Source: an uncultured Bacteroidota bacterium (GTDB taxonomy: Bacteria > Bacteroidota > Bacteroidia > Flavobacteriales > Flavobacteriaceae). From it: a stretch of 37,809 bases of DNA. The DNA lies in assembly GCA_902594745.1 (NCBI GenBank), contig CACJNF010000010.1:1-37809 (forward strand), in the 5' to 3' direction. Under the pieces are notes generated by a model, which saw nothing but the letters and a program-made list of their open reading frames with translations, did no database searches and had not been told where the DNA came from. The position numbers and the translations under genes were made by a program. Each line of letters begins with the position of its first letter. The stretch's first letter is position 1. This document shows, piece after piece, positions 27,363 through 36,833 of the stretch.

Positions 27363-28646
27363 TTATTTTATTTTTTTTAATGATTTTAGATTACTATCAA
27401 TTATTTTTTGGATATCGTTATCATCTATCTTATTAGATAAAAACATACACTCATATTGTGATGGAGGAAGATATACTCCGTTTTCTAACATTGAATGAAA
27501 GTATTTTGAGTATAACTTTGTATCACACTCTTTAGCATCATCATAATTTTCAATTCTCTCTTTACTTGAAAAAAACAAAGTCATCATAGACCCTACTCTT
27601 GCTATATTTGCATCAACCCCAGTTTCCAAAATATTATTTTTTATTCCTATTTCAATTTGTGATGAAATTTTTTCTAATTCAATATAAACTTCACTATCAA
27701 GACGCTTTAAAACACTTAATCCTGCTGCCATTGCTAAAGGATTTCCAGAGAGTGTTCCCGCTTGATATACTGGACCGTCAGGAGCGACATAGTCCATAAT
27801 CTCATTTCTTCCTCCATAGGCTCCAGCTGGTAGTCCCCCTCCAATTATTTTACCAAGTGTAGTAAGATCAGGTTCAATATCATATAATTCTTGAGCTCCA
27901 CCTCTTGAAACTCTAAATCCACTCATTACTTCATCAAAAATTAAAAGTGCATCATTTTCACTACACAATATTTTTAAATTTTGAAGAAAGTTTTTATTTG
28001 GAGTTACAAGACCCATATTCCCAGCAATTGGCTCTATAATAACAGCAGCAATTTTATTTTTATTTTTATGAAAAAGATGTTTGACAGAATCTATATTATT
28101 AAAATCAGCTACTAAAGTATCTTTTGCTATATTCTCGGTAACACCTTGACTATCAGGTTTGCCTAAAGTCATTGCTCCTGACCCCGCCCTAATTAAAAAA
28201 CTATCAAAGTGGCCATGATAATTACCAGAAAACTTAATGATTAGATTTTTTTTCTTATAACCTCTAGCTAATCTTATTGCACTCATAGTTGCTTCTGTAC
28301 CAGAACTAACCATTCTAACTTTTTCAATTGATGGAACCATATCAATTATTTTAGATGCCATTGCGGATTCAATTTCTGTTGGGGCTCCATAAGTTGTGCC
28401 CTTCTTTGAGTATTCTATAATAGAATCAACTGTAATTTTGTCTGCGTGGCCAAAAATTAATGGTCCCCATGATCCAACACAATCAATATATTCATTGTTA
28501 TCAATATCTCTCATCTTACTCCCTTTTCCACTTTTGAAAAAAATAGGAGTTGAGTTTACACTCCTAAAAGCCCTTACTGGAGAGTTTACTCCTCCAGGAA
28601 TAATTTTTTTTGCTTTGTTATATGCATCTATACTTTTTTCAAACAT
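27363..28646 (-). CDS. hemL: Glutamate-1-semialdehyde 2,1-aminomutase
   Basis: This PLP enzyme converts glutamate-1-semialdehyde to 5-aminolevulinate, the second step of the C5 pathway. The start IIPGGVNSPVRAF, the GTEATMSAIRLARG phosphate site, GNYHGHFD, DEVMSGFR and the PLP lysine K266 in LGKIIGGGLPAGAYGG are all present. I chose ATG at 28646 (427 aa), which is four bases after the hemB stop and matches the family N-terminus; a TTG at 28676 would add ten non-conserved residues. Confidence 0.97.
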   Translation of the reverse strand: MFEKSIDAYNKAKKIIPGGVNSPVRAFRSVNSTPIFFKSGKGSKMRDIDNNEYIDCVGSWGPLIFGHADKITVDSIIEYSKKGTTYGAPTEIESAMASKIIDMVPSIEKVRMVSSGTEATMSAIRLARGYKKKNLIIKFSGNYHGHFDSFLIRAGSGAMTLGKPDSQGVTENIAKDTLVADFNNIDSVKHLFHKNKNKIAAVIIEPIAGNMGLVTPNKNFLQNLKILCSENDALLIFDEVMSGFRVSRGGAQELYDIEPDLTTLGKIIGGGLPAGAYGGRNEIMDYVAPDGPVYQAGTLSGNPLAMAAGLSVLKRLDSEVYIELEKISSQIEIGIKNNILETGVDANIARVGSMMTLFFSSKERIENYDDAKECDTKLYSKYFHSMLENGVYLPPSQYECMFLSNKIDDNDIQKIIDSNLKSLKKIK

Positions 28647-28650
28647 ATTA

Positions 28651-29631
28651 TTAATTAGATAGAATTTTTTTGGCAATTTCTACAGCACTATACGTAACTA
28701 TTGCTGTAGCTCCAGCTCTTTTAATAGAGTATATTATCTCCATTGTTAGCTCCAGCTCATCTACTAAATTTTTTTCTGCTGCAGAATTGACCATAGCATA
28801 CTCCCCACTGACACTGTAGGCTATTATTGGAATATTAAAATTTTCTTTAACCTTTGAAATTACATCTAAATATGCAAGTGCAGGTTTTATTATAACTGCG
28901 TCACAGCCTTCATTAATATCATACTCAACTTCTCTTATAAACTCATAACTATTTTTAAAATCCATTTGATGAGTTTTCCTATCACCACCTTCTAAGTTAT
29001 TATCAACAGCATCTCTAAACGGGCCGTAGAAAGATGATGCATACTTAACAGAATATGGAAAAATTGGTATTTTTTCAAACCCATTTTTATCTAACGATTC
29101 TCTAATTTTTGAGACTCTTCCATCCATCATATCTGAGGGTGCAAGTACATCAGCACCAGATTTAACAAGAGTTAATCCTTGATCACATAAGGTCTTTAAT
29201 GTCTTATCATTATCTACATCACCATCTTTAATTGTCCCACAATGTCCATGATTAGTATAACTGCAATTACAAAGATCAGCAATGATTAAAATTTCATCTT
29301 TATATTTCTTCTTAATTTTTTTAATAGTGGATGGGACAATGCTAGTACTCGAGCAAGCAATTTCGCCATTACTGTCTTTTTTGCTTGATACCCCAAATAA
29401 TAAAATAGATTTAATTCCAATTTCAATAAGCTCATCACATTTCTCTATAACTTTATCAGCAGACAATCTATATTGTCCTTTTAGAGATTCTATCTCATTT
29501 TTTATGTTTTCTCCTTCGCACACAAAAATTGGATATATCAGATCAGAAATGTTTAATTGTACATCTTGAACTAAGGATCTTATATTCTTATTATACCTAA
29601 GTCTTCGTAGTCTAGATTCAGGATACTTCAT
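28651..29631 (-). CDS. hemB: Delta-aminolevulinic acid dehydratase (porphobilinogen synthase)
   Basis: This enzyme condenses two 5-aminolevulinate molecules to porphobilinogen. The catalytic zinc site C121, C123 and C131 (ADLCNCSYTNHGHCG) shows the zinc-dependent class. Schiff-base lysines are K196 (FPYSVKYASS) and K249 (AVIIKPALAYLD). The length of 326 aa is normal. The 5' end overlaps hemD by 14 bases. Confidence 0.97.
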   Translation of the reverse strand: MKYPESRLRRLRYNKNIRSLVQDVQLNISDLIYPIFVCEGENIKNEIESLKGQYRLSADKVIEKCDELIEIGIKSILLFGVSSKKDSNGEIACSSTSIVPSTIKKIKKKYKDEILIIADLCNCSYTNHGHCGTIKDGDVDNDKTLKTLCDQGLTLVKSGADVLAPSDMMDGRVSKIRESLDKNGFEKIPIFPYSVKYASSFYGPFRDAVDNNLEGGDRKTHQMDFKNSYEFIREVEYDINEGCDAVIIKPALAYLDVISKVKENFNIPIIAYSVSGEYAMVNSAAEKNLVDELELTMEIIYSIKRAGATAIVTYSAVEIAKKILSN

Positions 29632-30340
29632 AATTTAAGTTTTTGTTAAAAAAATCAATTATTGAGTTACTTATGCCTTCATATGACTGCATTTTGGCAG
29701 TCACTAATGGTTTATAGCCCCTTTCTATTATATATTCAGTAGTAGTATTCCCAATACTAATAATATTCTCATTTGGACTATATTTATTAATGAAAGACTC
29801 AAAAGTTGATGGACTTGTGAATACTGTAAAAGTTTTTTTATTATTTAATAGATTATCAACATCTCTGTTAAATTCATTTGTTAAAGAAGTCTTATAAAAT
29901 ATCTTCTGTTCAATATTTGCAAATTTTTGTATACAATCAAATAGTTCTTTTTTTGCTAAATTACCTTGCGCAAGAAGAATTTTAGAATCAACTGGTAATC
30001 CTAAACTTTTGATTTCCTCACACATGTACTTTGAATAGTTTCTCTTTAATATAAAGTTAGCTTCCATTTTATATTTCAATAAACTTTTTGCAGTCTTATC
30101 ACCCAAACAAATGAATTCTAATGAATCATTAATTTTGTCTGTTAGATTATCCATGAAATACTTTACTCCATTTTTAGAAGTAAAAATTATAAAGTCATAA
30201 TCATTTGGGTTAACTAAATTCTCAAGTTTTGAAATTAAAATCATTGGATAGTGATAGATGTATACACCTATTTTTTTGAGTTCTGAAAATTCAAAATCAA
30301 TCTCATCACCTGTCAAAATCAAATTATAATTATTATTCAA
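29618..30340 (-). CDS. hemD: Uroporphyrinogen-III synthase, TTG start
   Basis: This enzyme closes hydroxymethylbilane to uroporphyrinogen III with inversion of ring D. HemD is poorly conserved in sequence. The two-lobe pattern is recognisable from YDFIIFTSKNGVKYFMD, FICLGDKTAKSL, ILLAQGN, FTVFTSPSTFESFINKY, IISIGNTTTEYI and KPLVTAKMQSYEGISNSI. Position between hemC and hemB supports it. The start is TTG at 30340, which overlaps hemC by eight bases; no ATG precedes the first beta-strand (NYNLILTG). The length of 240 aa is usual. Confidence 0.9.
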   Translation of the reverse strand: MNNNYNLILTGDEIDFEFSELKKIGVYIYHYPMILISKLENLVNPNDYDFIIFTSKNGVKYFMDNLTDKINDSLEFICLGDKTAKSLLKYKMEANFILKRNYSKYMCEEIKSLGLPVDSKILLAQGNLAKKELFDCIQKFANIEQKIFYKTSLTNEFNRDVDNLLNNKKTFTVFTSPSTFESFINKYSPNENIISIGNTTTEYIIERGYKPLVTAKMQSYEGISNSIIDFFNKNLNYEVS

Positions 30341-31259
30341 AACCTATTTTTTTAATTAGTTCTTTTCCACCATTATTTAATATCTTGTCAGCCAGCAAAC
30401 TGCCTAAGTCAATATTTTCTTTTGTTCGAGATTCTACTTTATCTCTAATTAGTATTTTACCATCCAATGAAAGTATTGAACCTATTAAACAAGTGTCATC
30501 ACCTTCAACATTTGAATATGCTGCAATTGGGGAATTACATCCACCCCCTAACTTGTTCATAAAAGACCTTTCAAAAAAAGTACATTTCTCAGTCTTTACA
30601 TGATTTATCTTTGAGATAATAGCTTCTAACTCATAACAATTAGAATTTGTTTCAATTGCAATTGCTCCTTGCCCTGGAGCACTTAACATTATATTATTAT
30701 TGAGATATTCTGTTATATATTTTTCAAGACCTAATCTTTCAATACCCGCAGCAGCCATAATAAGTCCATCATACTCTCCATTTTGCATCTTAGTAATTCT
30801 TGTATCAACATTACCCCTTATATCGATTACATTTAGATTTGGATTCAAATGTAAAAGTTGAGCTTTCCTTCTTAAGGATGAAGTGCCAATCACATCATTT
30901 TCTGAAAATTCATGAAGTTTTTTTTTATTTCTACTTAAAAAAACATCATAGTGATTGCCTCTTTTTAAAATTGCTGAAGTTTTTATTTTTTCATTTTCCT
31001 CTACAGGTAAGTCTTTGAGACTATGAACTGCTATATCTATTTTACCTTCAATTAAGGCATCTTGAATTTCTTTAACAAAAAAACCTTTATCTAGATTTCT
31101 GTCTAAATTCTGGTCTTGAATTTTATCGCCTTTTGTCTTGATCTTAACTATAGAATATTTAATATTTGGAAAAATTTCAGTTAGTTTTTCCTTGACTAGG
31201 TTTGCCTGATACATTGCTAGATTACTTGATCTTGTTCCTATTTTTATTGAATTAATCAT
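30333..31259 (-). CDS. hemC: Porphobilinogen deaminase (hydroxymethylbilane synthase)
   Basis: This enzyme polymerises four porphobilinogens to hydroxymethylbilane. The N-terminal IKIGTRSSNLAMYQA, GFFVKEIQDAL, DIAVHSLKDLP, IGTSSLRRKAQLL, NVIDIRGNVDTR and the dipyrromethane-cofactor cysteine C241 in LGGGCNSPIAAY are all intact. I chose ATG at 31259 (308 aa) over the TTG one codon earlier. It overlaps hemA by eight bases. Confidence 0.97.
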   Translation of the reverse strand: MINSIKIGTRSSNLAMYQANLVKEKLTEIFPNIKYSIVKIKTKGDKIQDQNLDRNLDKGFFVKEIQDALIEGKIDIAVHSLKDLPVEENEKIKTSAILKRGNHYDVFLSRNKKKLHEFSENDVIGTSSLRRKAQLLHLNPNLNVIDIRGNVDTRITKMQNGEYDGLIMAAAGIERLGLEKYITEYLNNNIMLSAPGQGAIAIETNSNCYELEAIISKINHVKTEKCTFFERSFMNKLGGGCNSPIAAYSNVEGDDTCLIGSILSLDGKILIRDKVESRTKENIDLGSLLADKILNNGGKELIKKIGFE

Positions 31260-32526
31260 CAAGAAAAATTTTATTAATTATACCAATAGCATTCTCGTCT
31301 TTTCCATTATTGCTTGCTTCTTTAATTTTCCTAATCAGGTTATCTGAAAACTTTTCATAAACCTTATTTAACCTTTTATTTAAACCAGAAGAATCAAACT
31401 TTGAATTGGAACAATCACAATTAGATGATTTAACGTTATCAATTGTCTCATCAATTACAATCTCTTTAATTTGCTTTTTAAGTGATAGTATGGAAGGTCT
31501 TAACTGTCTTGAATTTGTCCAATCATCAAAGTCTTGAAGGAAGTCATCAATATATCTTTCTGCTTTAACAATTTCACTTCTTCTTTTTTTATAATTAAGG
31601 TTTACAATATCCTTTAAATTATCTACGTTTACTATTTTAATTCCTGGAATTTCATAACATTCGCTAGTAATATTTCTAGGTACAGATAAATCAACTATTA
31701 ATAGATCTTTATTAGAGTTTTCTTGTATTCTAGTTAACTCATCTGAAGTAATAATTGGATCTTTTGATGATGTGGAAAAAATAGCAATATCAGTATTCTC
31801 TAATTCTTTTTTAAAATCATTAAATTTTACAGCTTCTAGATTCATTGATTTGGCAAATTTTACAGCTTTTTTGTGCGTTCTATTTGTAATCCTTATGTCA
31901 GTGTAATTCTTTTGATGAAGATGTTTAATAGATAATTTAGATGTTTCACCAAGTCCAATACATAAGAACTTAGGCGATTTAATTTTAGTTAGTTTATTGA
32001 TCTTCTCTACAGCAGCATAGCTTACTGATACGGCTCCTTTATCAATTCTAGTATTTGTTCTTATATACTTACCAGTTTCAAGTGATTTTTGAACCATTCT
32101 GTTTAGTATAGGCCCTAACATATCATGCTTTGTAGCAAAATCATATGCATTTTTTAGTTGTTCTACAATTTGAAACTCTCCTATTATCATTGACTCAAGT
32201 CCAGAGGAAAGTCTAAATAGATGTTCCGATACACTATAGGGACCTGTAATTTTTATAAGAAATGGAGAAAGACTTTCTTTGAAGTTTCTATATTCTGAAA
32301 GCTCTTTTACAATACTGTGGATAAGTTTTTTCTCCTCACCTAGATGATTTTCAAACTCAAAATATATTTCAGTTCGATTACATGTAGAGATTAGCATTAG
32401 TCCTTCAACTCCAACATTTTTTTTCAGCAGATTATGAAAAGCAAGTTTATCCTTATCATCAAAATAAAACTTTTCTCGTAACTCAATTGGAGCTACTTTG
32501 TAATTTAAACTTATTAAACCAACCAC
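31252..32526 (-). CDS. hemA: Glutamyl-tRNA reductase, GTG start
   Basis: This enzyme reduces glutamyl-tRNA to glutamate-1-semialdehyde and is the committed and usually regulated step of the C5 pathway. The catalytic Cys49 is in LISTCNRTEIYF. HLFRLSSGLESMIIGEFQIVEQ (shown in part), the NAD(P)-binding LCIGLGETSKLS and the C-terminal dimerisation helices follow. It begins with GTG at 32526, preceded at once by an in-frame TAG, and has no ATG alternative. The length of 424 aa is normal. A NCDC cysteine cluster lies in the C-terminal region. It is the first gene of the haem operon, with a promoter-like element and an operator-like repeat upstream. Confidence 0.96.
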   Translation of the reverse strand: MVGLISLNYKVAPIELREKFYFDDKDKLAFHNLLKKNVGVEGLMLISTCNRTEIYFEFENHLGEEKKLIHSIVKELSEYRNFKESLSPFLIKITGPYSVSEHLFRLSSGLESMIIGEFQIVEQLKNAYDFATKHDMLGPILNRMVQKSLETGKYIRTNTRIDKGAVSVSYAAVEKINKLTKIKSPKFLCIGLGETSKLSIKHLHQKNYTDIRITNRTHKKAVKFAKSMNLEAVKFNDFKKELENTDIAIFSTSSKDPIITSDELTRIQENSNKDLLIVDLSVPRNITSECYEIPGIKIVNVDNLKDIVNLNYKKRRSEIVKAERYIDDFLQDFDDWTNSRQLRPSILSLKKQIKEIVIDETIDNVKSSNCDCSNSKFDSSGLNKRLNKVYEKFSDNLIRKIKEASNNGKDENAIGIINKIFLDD

Positions 32527-32540
32527 CTAGTAAATTTGTG

Positions 32541-32548
32541 CAAATTTA
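32541..32548 (-). promoter_or_regulatory. Candidate -7 promoter element (TAAATTTG) for the haem operon
   Basis: This is an exact TAnnTTTG match on the minus strand, 14 bases before the hemA GTG. A TTTG at 32567-32564 lies 15 bases upstream, a little closer than the usual 17-23 base spacing, so the -33 assignment is uncertain. Confidence 0.5.
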
Positions 32549-32613
32549 AATTTTAGATTGAGACAAATAATAACGCTTAAGGTTCAAAAAGTATTGCCAT
32601 AAGTTCCCAGGGT

Positions 32614-32636
32614 TAATATAGACTTATTCTAAATAA
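32614..32636. promoter_or_regulatory. Inverted-repeat operator candidate upstream of hemA
   Basis: TAATATAGACT (32614-32624), one T, then ATTCTAAATAA (32626-32636) pair in 8 of 11 positions. Read on the plus strand it matches the repeat before the DUF6607 gene in 18 of 23 positions, including the TAGA...T.TAAATAA core. It lies 88-110 bases upstream of the hemA start, in the only sizeable gap (147 bases) between the uptake operon and the haem operon. Confidence 0.5.
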
Positions 32637-32651
32637 TATTTTTAAAATATC

Positions 32652-32685
32652 GTTATAGGTTCATAAGATTTTCTTATTCTATAAC
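32652..32685 (-). terminator. Hairpin at the end of the iron-uptake operon
   Basis: GTTATAG (32652-32658) pairs with CTATAAC (32679-32685), and inside it ATAAGA (32663-32668) pairs with TCTTAT (32672-32677) around a TTT loop, with small bulges between. It spans the last codons and stop of the DCC gene and is followed on the minus strand by an A/T run. It is GC-poor, so it is probably a weak terminator; some read-through into hemA is possible. Confidence 0.4.
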
Positions 32686-33063
32686 TCTTGACTTTAAATC
32701 ATCTTTTAAGACAGGACATGAGTCATATTTACCAAAAAATTTATACCTGGTATATGCTACGATATCATAAACAATGTTTGATATAAAGGTTGGTAGTATA
32801 AGTATTAAGACTCTTATTAGAAAAAGCATTTTTACTTTTCTCAAGATGTAAAAAACTGCTTTGCTCTTTTGTAATATAGTACCATCTTTTTTTATGACCG
32901 CAACAGAATCAACTTTCAGTACATCAGGGTAGTGAGTTTTTGTGAAATTACTCTGTAAACTCGTCACACTAAAATGTTCATCTTTATCTTTATCAAGAAT
33001 CAATCGAATAAAGAAATTACAAAGTACACATATGCCGTCGTAAATTATTATTTCTGTTCTCAT
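32674..33063 (-). CDS. DCC-family thiol-disulfide oxidoreductase (DUF393)
   Basis: This small protein (129 aa) has the DCC-family opening IIYDGICVLCNFF. D9 and the C12-x-x-C15 pair form the predicted thioredoxin-like redox site. A hydrophobic stretch VKMLFLIRVLILILP (about 80-95) and YTRYKFFGKYDSCPVL near the C-terminus complete the family pattern. The biochemical substrate is unknown for the family. It starts seven bases after the TonB receptor stop. Because it shares an operon with a carboxylase-like HTTM protein, it may supply or recycle thiols for that enzyme; that is inference. Confidence 0.88.
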   Translation of the reverse strand: MRTEIIIYDGICVLCNFFIRLILDKDKDEHFSVTSLQSNFTKTHYPDVLKVDSVAVIKKDGTILQKSKAVFYILRKVKMLFLIRVLILILPTFISNIVYDIVAYTRYKFFGKYDSCPVLKDDLKSRVIE

Positions 33064-33070
33064 ATCCTGT

Positions 33071-35488
33071 TTACAGTATTATTTGCAAAGTTAAATAAGT
33101 ATTTCTAGGTGGAGAAGGAATAATTCCTGGTCCAGGATATCCAGTAGCTCTTCTTGTGAAATAAATTTCATCAAATATATTATTTATTCCAGCTTCTAAC
33201 TTTAAATTTGAAAATTTATATGATAAGGCTAAGTCAGATATTTCATAAGATGAAATTTCACCAATTACACCACTTAAGTTTCCACTAACTGCATTAGATG
33301 AGTCCGTAAATTGTCTAGATAAATATGAATATTGAAAATTAAGAGCAAAATTTTTATATCCAAATTTTAATCCTGTTTTAAAATTATTCTTAGGAACAAA
33401 CTCTACTTCTTTTCCAGTTATTCCTATTTCATCTGATTTTAGATATTTTGATTCAATATATGAGTAGTTCATAAATATATTGAAATCGATGAATTCATTA
33501 TTAAATAGAATTCTATTTAAGTCAAAATCAAATAAAGATTCAATACCTATAATTTGAGCATTACCAACATTTCCTCTTTCGCTTTTAACACTTCCATCAT
33601 TATATGCTCTTTGTATAAATCCAATTCTATCTTTATAAATTAATGCAAATATACTCGAGTCGAAAGAAACCATTTTTTTATAATTTCCCCTCAGTCCTAA
33701 ATCAAATGTGTAGCCTTTTTCATCGTCAATGTTAGGATTAATTGCATAAGCTGGATTAATTATGCTTATATCTGCAAAAGTTACAGACCTGAAATTTTGA
33801 CTAAAATTAGTATATACCTCAGTATTATTTTTCTTATAACTGATTCCTAACCCCAAAAGCAAAAAGTTTCTTTTTTTTGAGTCCGATTCTTCAAACACCT
33901 CGTTATAAATAGTATTTCCTGCAGCATCTAAATTAATTCTTCTATAGTATCCATCAAGGTTAGTATTAATATTTTCAAATCTAAACCCAGGGGTAATTGA
34001 AAAATTTTCACTTAAGTAAAAAATATTTTCTCCAAATAAGGCCAGATTAAAATTTGGATAACTATAATCAGATTGATTTACATAATTTGGAAAGTTTAGA
34101 TAGTCAAAATCAAAATTTGCATCTTTTGATGCACTTCCTGGACCTTGAGTGCTTTCAGAAAAGGAATTATAATATTTTGCTCCTAATAGTAAATAAGATT
34201 TTTTATTTAATACAGTATAATTATTTATGTATCTAGTTTCAAAACCGAAATTTCTAAATCTACCTTTTATAAGATCTCTTTCATCACCAAAATCAATTTG
34301 ATCGACTCGATTAGTCCTAAACCCTAGTGCATTTCTTGTTGCATCTAATCCAAAAAAACTGAAGCTGAAATTTGAATTTGGAGAAATTTCATAAAGGTAT
34401 TTTAAATTGTACAAGAACCACTTCACTTCAAACCAGTTTCTCTCTCTGTTACTTTGGTAAGGATCTATTTCAAACATTCTGTCTGAAAGTCCACCTGCTT
34501 GATGAGCAAGATATTCTAAATAAGTGATTTCAGTGGTTAGCTTTGATCTATCAGAAAGGTTAAAATTTAAACTTTGAAAAGTATTAATGGATTTAAAATC
34601 TGAATTAGGTCTAAATCCATCACCAATTTTATAATTTACATATCCGTAATATCCAAGATTCTCGTTAGAGGAACTAATACTAGTAAAGTTTGTATATAGA
34701 TTATTTGAACCAACAGTATTTCTTGTAATTAGCTCAAATTTATCGTCTTGTTTTGGTCCTTTCAATTTAAAGTTTATTAGTCCTCCAAATTGGGTGCCAT
34801 ATTGAAGAGATGCAGCACCTCTTAATATTTGAATTTCTTCGAGTCCTTCAGGTGGTGGGGTATAATAGCTCTCTGGATATCCGAGTGCATCTGCACTTAT
34901 ATCATAATTATTCTGTCTAGTATTAAAGTTTGCAGTTCTATTAGGATTTAGTCCTCTTCCTCCAATATTTAGTTGAAGTCCAGCATCATCATTTTGATAG
35001 ATGTTAAGGCCTGGTATTTGATTATAGATTTGGCGTGCATTATTTGACGCTAAATTTGCCATAGAGACATCAAGTAGTATTACCTCGTTTTTTTTACCAG
35101 CATATATTCTTGTCCCAACTACATCTTCCATTCTTTTAATTTGAAAAATTCTTTTCAAATTTGCTCTAACTATAACCTCACTTAGTTCCTCTATTTTTGG
35201 AATTAATTTAACTTCAATTAATTCCTCACTATCACTATAAAAATCTGATACAAGGTTATAACCTTCAAGAAAAAAAACTATTTCAGACTCCGGATTAGTT
35301 AAAATAATTTCAAAAGACCCTTTATTATCTGAGTAAGATATCTGATTTGTGTCAGAATTAAATACAGTAACATTATCTAATGGTAGGCCTGAGTTATTGT
35401 CTAAAATTATTCCAGTTAATTGATCCTGAGGATACAATAAGTTAAAAACTGAAAAAATAAATATGCTAAAAACCTTTAATCTCATCAT
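33071..35488 (-). CDS. TonB-dependent receptor, FecA-like, with carboxypeptidase-like N-terminal domain
   Basis: This outer-membrane receptor (805 aa) is complete. It has a signal peptide at about 1-21 (ends LLYPQ), a CarboxypepD_reg-like beta domain at 22-95, a plug at about 105-240 with VVGTRIYAG, LNIGGRGLNPNR and IQILRGAASLQYGTQFGGLINF, then a 22-strand barrel ending in TLQIIL. The plug pattern and GGRGLNPNR recall the FecA ferric-citrate receptors, but the ligand cannot be assigned. The first 23 bases overlap the HTTM gene, which makes co-translation likely. The imelysin gene two places upstream also suggests iron uptake. Confidence 0.92.
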   Translation of the reverse strand: MMRLKVFSIFIFSVFNLLYPQDQLTGIILDNNSGLPLDNVTVFNSDTNQISYSDNKGSFEIILTNPESEIVFFLEGYNLVSDFYSDSEELIEVKLIPKIEELSEVIVRANLKRIFQIKRMEDVVGTRIYAGKKNEVILLDVSMANLASNNARQIYNQIPGLNIYQNDDAGLQLNIGGRGLNPNRTANFNTRQNNYDISADALGYPESYYTPPPEGLEEIQILRGAASLQYGTQFGGLINFKLKGPKQDDKFELITRNTVGSNNLYTNFTSISSSNENLGYYGYVNYKIGDGFRPNSDFKSINTFQSLNFNLSDRSKLTTEITYLEYLAHQAGGLSDRMFEIDPYQSNRERNWFEVKWFLYNLKYLYEISPNSNFSFSFFGLDATRNALGFRTNRVDQIDFGDERDLIKGRFRNFGFETRYINNYTVLNKKSYLLLGAKYYNSFSESTQGPGSASKDANFDFDYLNFPNYVNQSDYSYPNFNLALFGENIFYLSENFSITPGFRFENINTNLDGYYRRINLDAAGNTIYNEVFEESDSKKRNFLLLGLGISYKKNNTEVYTNFSQNFRSVTFADISIINPAYAINPNIDDEKGYTFDLGLRGNYKKMVSFDSSIFALIYKDRIGFIQRAYNDGSVKSERGNVGNAQIIGIESLFDFDLNRILFNNEFIDFNIFMNYSYIESKYLKSDEIGITGKEVEFVPKNNFKTGLKFGYKNFALNFQYSYLSRQFTDSSNAVSGNLSGVIGEISSYEISDLALSYKFSNLKLEAGINNIFDEIYFTRRATGYPGPGIIPSPPRNTYLTLQIIL

Positions 35489-36821
35489 CTAAATTTGTAA
35501 TCCATTTTTTATTTGTAAACCCCTTTTTCTCTTTCATCAAATCAATACTTGGATCAATAAATCTTTTACTCGGCCTTCCATTTAAAGTCACAAAACTTTC
35601 TGCATAAACTTCAACATCATTGAATCCATTATTATTATAATGTTCACCTAAATAGTGGGCGTACTCTAAAATAAAATCAGGTTGAAAACTCATTTGTCGT
35701 TCTTGAAACTCAGTTAAAAAATCACTATTTATAACATAAAAAGATTCAGATGTTTCACTATCAACTATTTTAAATTCTGTAAAACCTTTCTTTTCGATTA
35801 GCATAACTCTCCATGAAAATCTGTAGCCTTGCTCTTTCCAAAACAGCTCTCCGGGATATAGAAAATATCTAAAAGGGAGTAGCAACTGTAAAGAAAAGAA
35901 AATAGCTAAGGATGTTTGAATAATCTTCTGCCTCTTAAATTCATAAATTTCAATTTTTTTGATTTTATTCAGGAATTTTTTAAATGGAGATAATATCTTA
36001 TTTAAAATCTGCTTATGGGTTTCTTGATCAAAGAATATAATAGAGCATGTGATCATTATGTATGGAAACATTCCAATTGCTGGAAATAGAATTGCTGTCA
36101 TTATATGAAAGCTTAAAACTAGGAAGAATCCAAAAGCTCTTGTTCGTCTATTTAATAAAATAAATGCAATTAACAAATCGTACAACATACCAGCCCAGCT
36201 AAAAAAGATATGTACCCAGGTCATTTGAAATAATGTATTCCCTATAACTGGTATGTCATATTTTGAAGTTAGCCATATCTTTAGGGGTTGAGCATCAATA
36301 AGCCAGTCCGAATTAATTTTGGCAACACCTGCATAGAAGTATACAATACAAATAATCAATTTTAATGAATCAACATTCCATTTGGGAATTGATTTATAAT
36401 ATTTTTTTTTAACAAAACTATCAACTGAGTAACTTGCATTGGCAGGAAAAAAAATCATTAAAAAACTAATAAGGCTAACTAAATAGTAATGATTTAGATA
36501 AGTTGTCTTATCCATTAACTCGATATATGTAAAGCTTAAAAAGAGTAAAATTATAGATAGTCTATACTTATACCCAATAGCAACTAAAAAAGAAGAAACT
36601 GCACAGACTAGAAAAATTATATATGTGTAATCACCTATTGGTTTAATCCATTCAAAACCATAATATGAAAAATGAAATGAAGGTTCAATATAAAGGGTCT
36701 CAATCCATCCTTTAAAAAAAATTCTTATTATGCTATATAGCATTAAAAAACCAAAGCCTAGACGGAAAATTGCTAGGCTTGATGAGTCTTGTTTTTTATT
36801 TAAATATCTCGAAATATTCAA
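35466..36821 (-). CDS. Vitamin K-dependent gamma-carboxylase-like HTTM membrane protein, TTG start
   Basis: This integral membrane protein (451 aa) has several helices in residues 15-330 and a soluble C-terminal part. TTYLNHYYLVSLISFLM and YFYAGVAKINSDWL followed by PLKIWL are the HTTM/vitamin-K-carboxylase core. EQGYRFSWRVMLIEKKG in the C-terminal region also matches gamma-carboxylase-like proteins. In animals the family carboxylates protein glutamates using vitamin K; bacterial roles are largely unknown. No ATG is available at the N-terminus, so TTG at 36821 is taken, 12 bases after the imelysin stop. It sits between an imelysin and a FecA-like receptor, so a role in metal acquisition is inferred. 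Confidence 0.85.
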   Translation of the reverse strand: MNISRYLNKKQDSSSLAIFRLGFGFLMLYSIIRIFFKGWIETLYIEPSFHFSYYGFEWIKPIGDYTYIIFLVCAVSSFLVAIGYKYRLSIILLFLSFTYIELMDKTTYLNHYYLVSLISFLMIFFPANASYSVDSFVKKKYYKSIPKWNVDSLKLIICIVYFYAGVAKINSDWLIDAQPLKIWLTSKYDIPVIGNTLFQMTWVHIFFSWAGMLYDLLIAFILLNRRTRAFGFFLVLSFHIMTAILFPAIGMFPYIMITCSIIFFDQETHKQILNKILSPFKKFLNKIKKIEIYEFKRQKIIQTSLAIFFSLQLLLPFRYFLYPGELFWKEQGYRFSWRVMLIEKKGFTEFKIVDSETSESFYVINSDFLTEFQERQMSFQPDFILEYAHYLGEHYNNNGFNDVEVYAESFVTLNGRPSKRFIDPSIDLMKEKKGFTNKKWITNLDDEIKGF

Positions 36822-36833
36822 TATAGTATTTAA

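Noticed and set aside
28647-28676. Longer hemL from a TTG at 28676
   Set aside because: The added ten residues are not family-like, and the ATG at 28646 is four bases after the hemB stop and matches the usual N-terminus.
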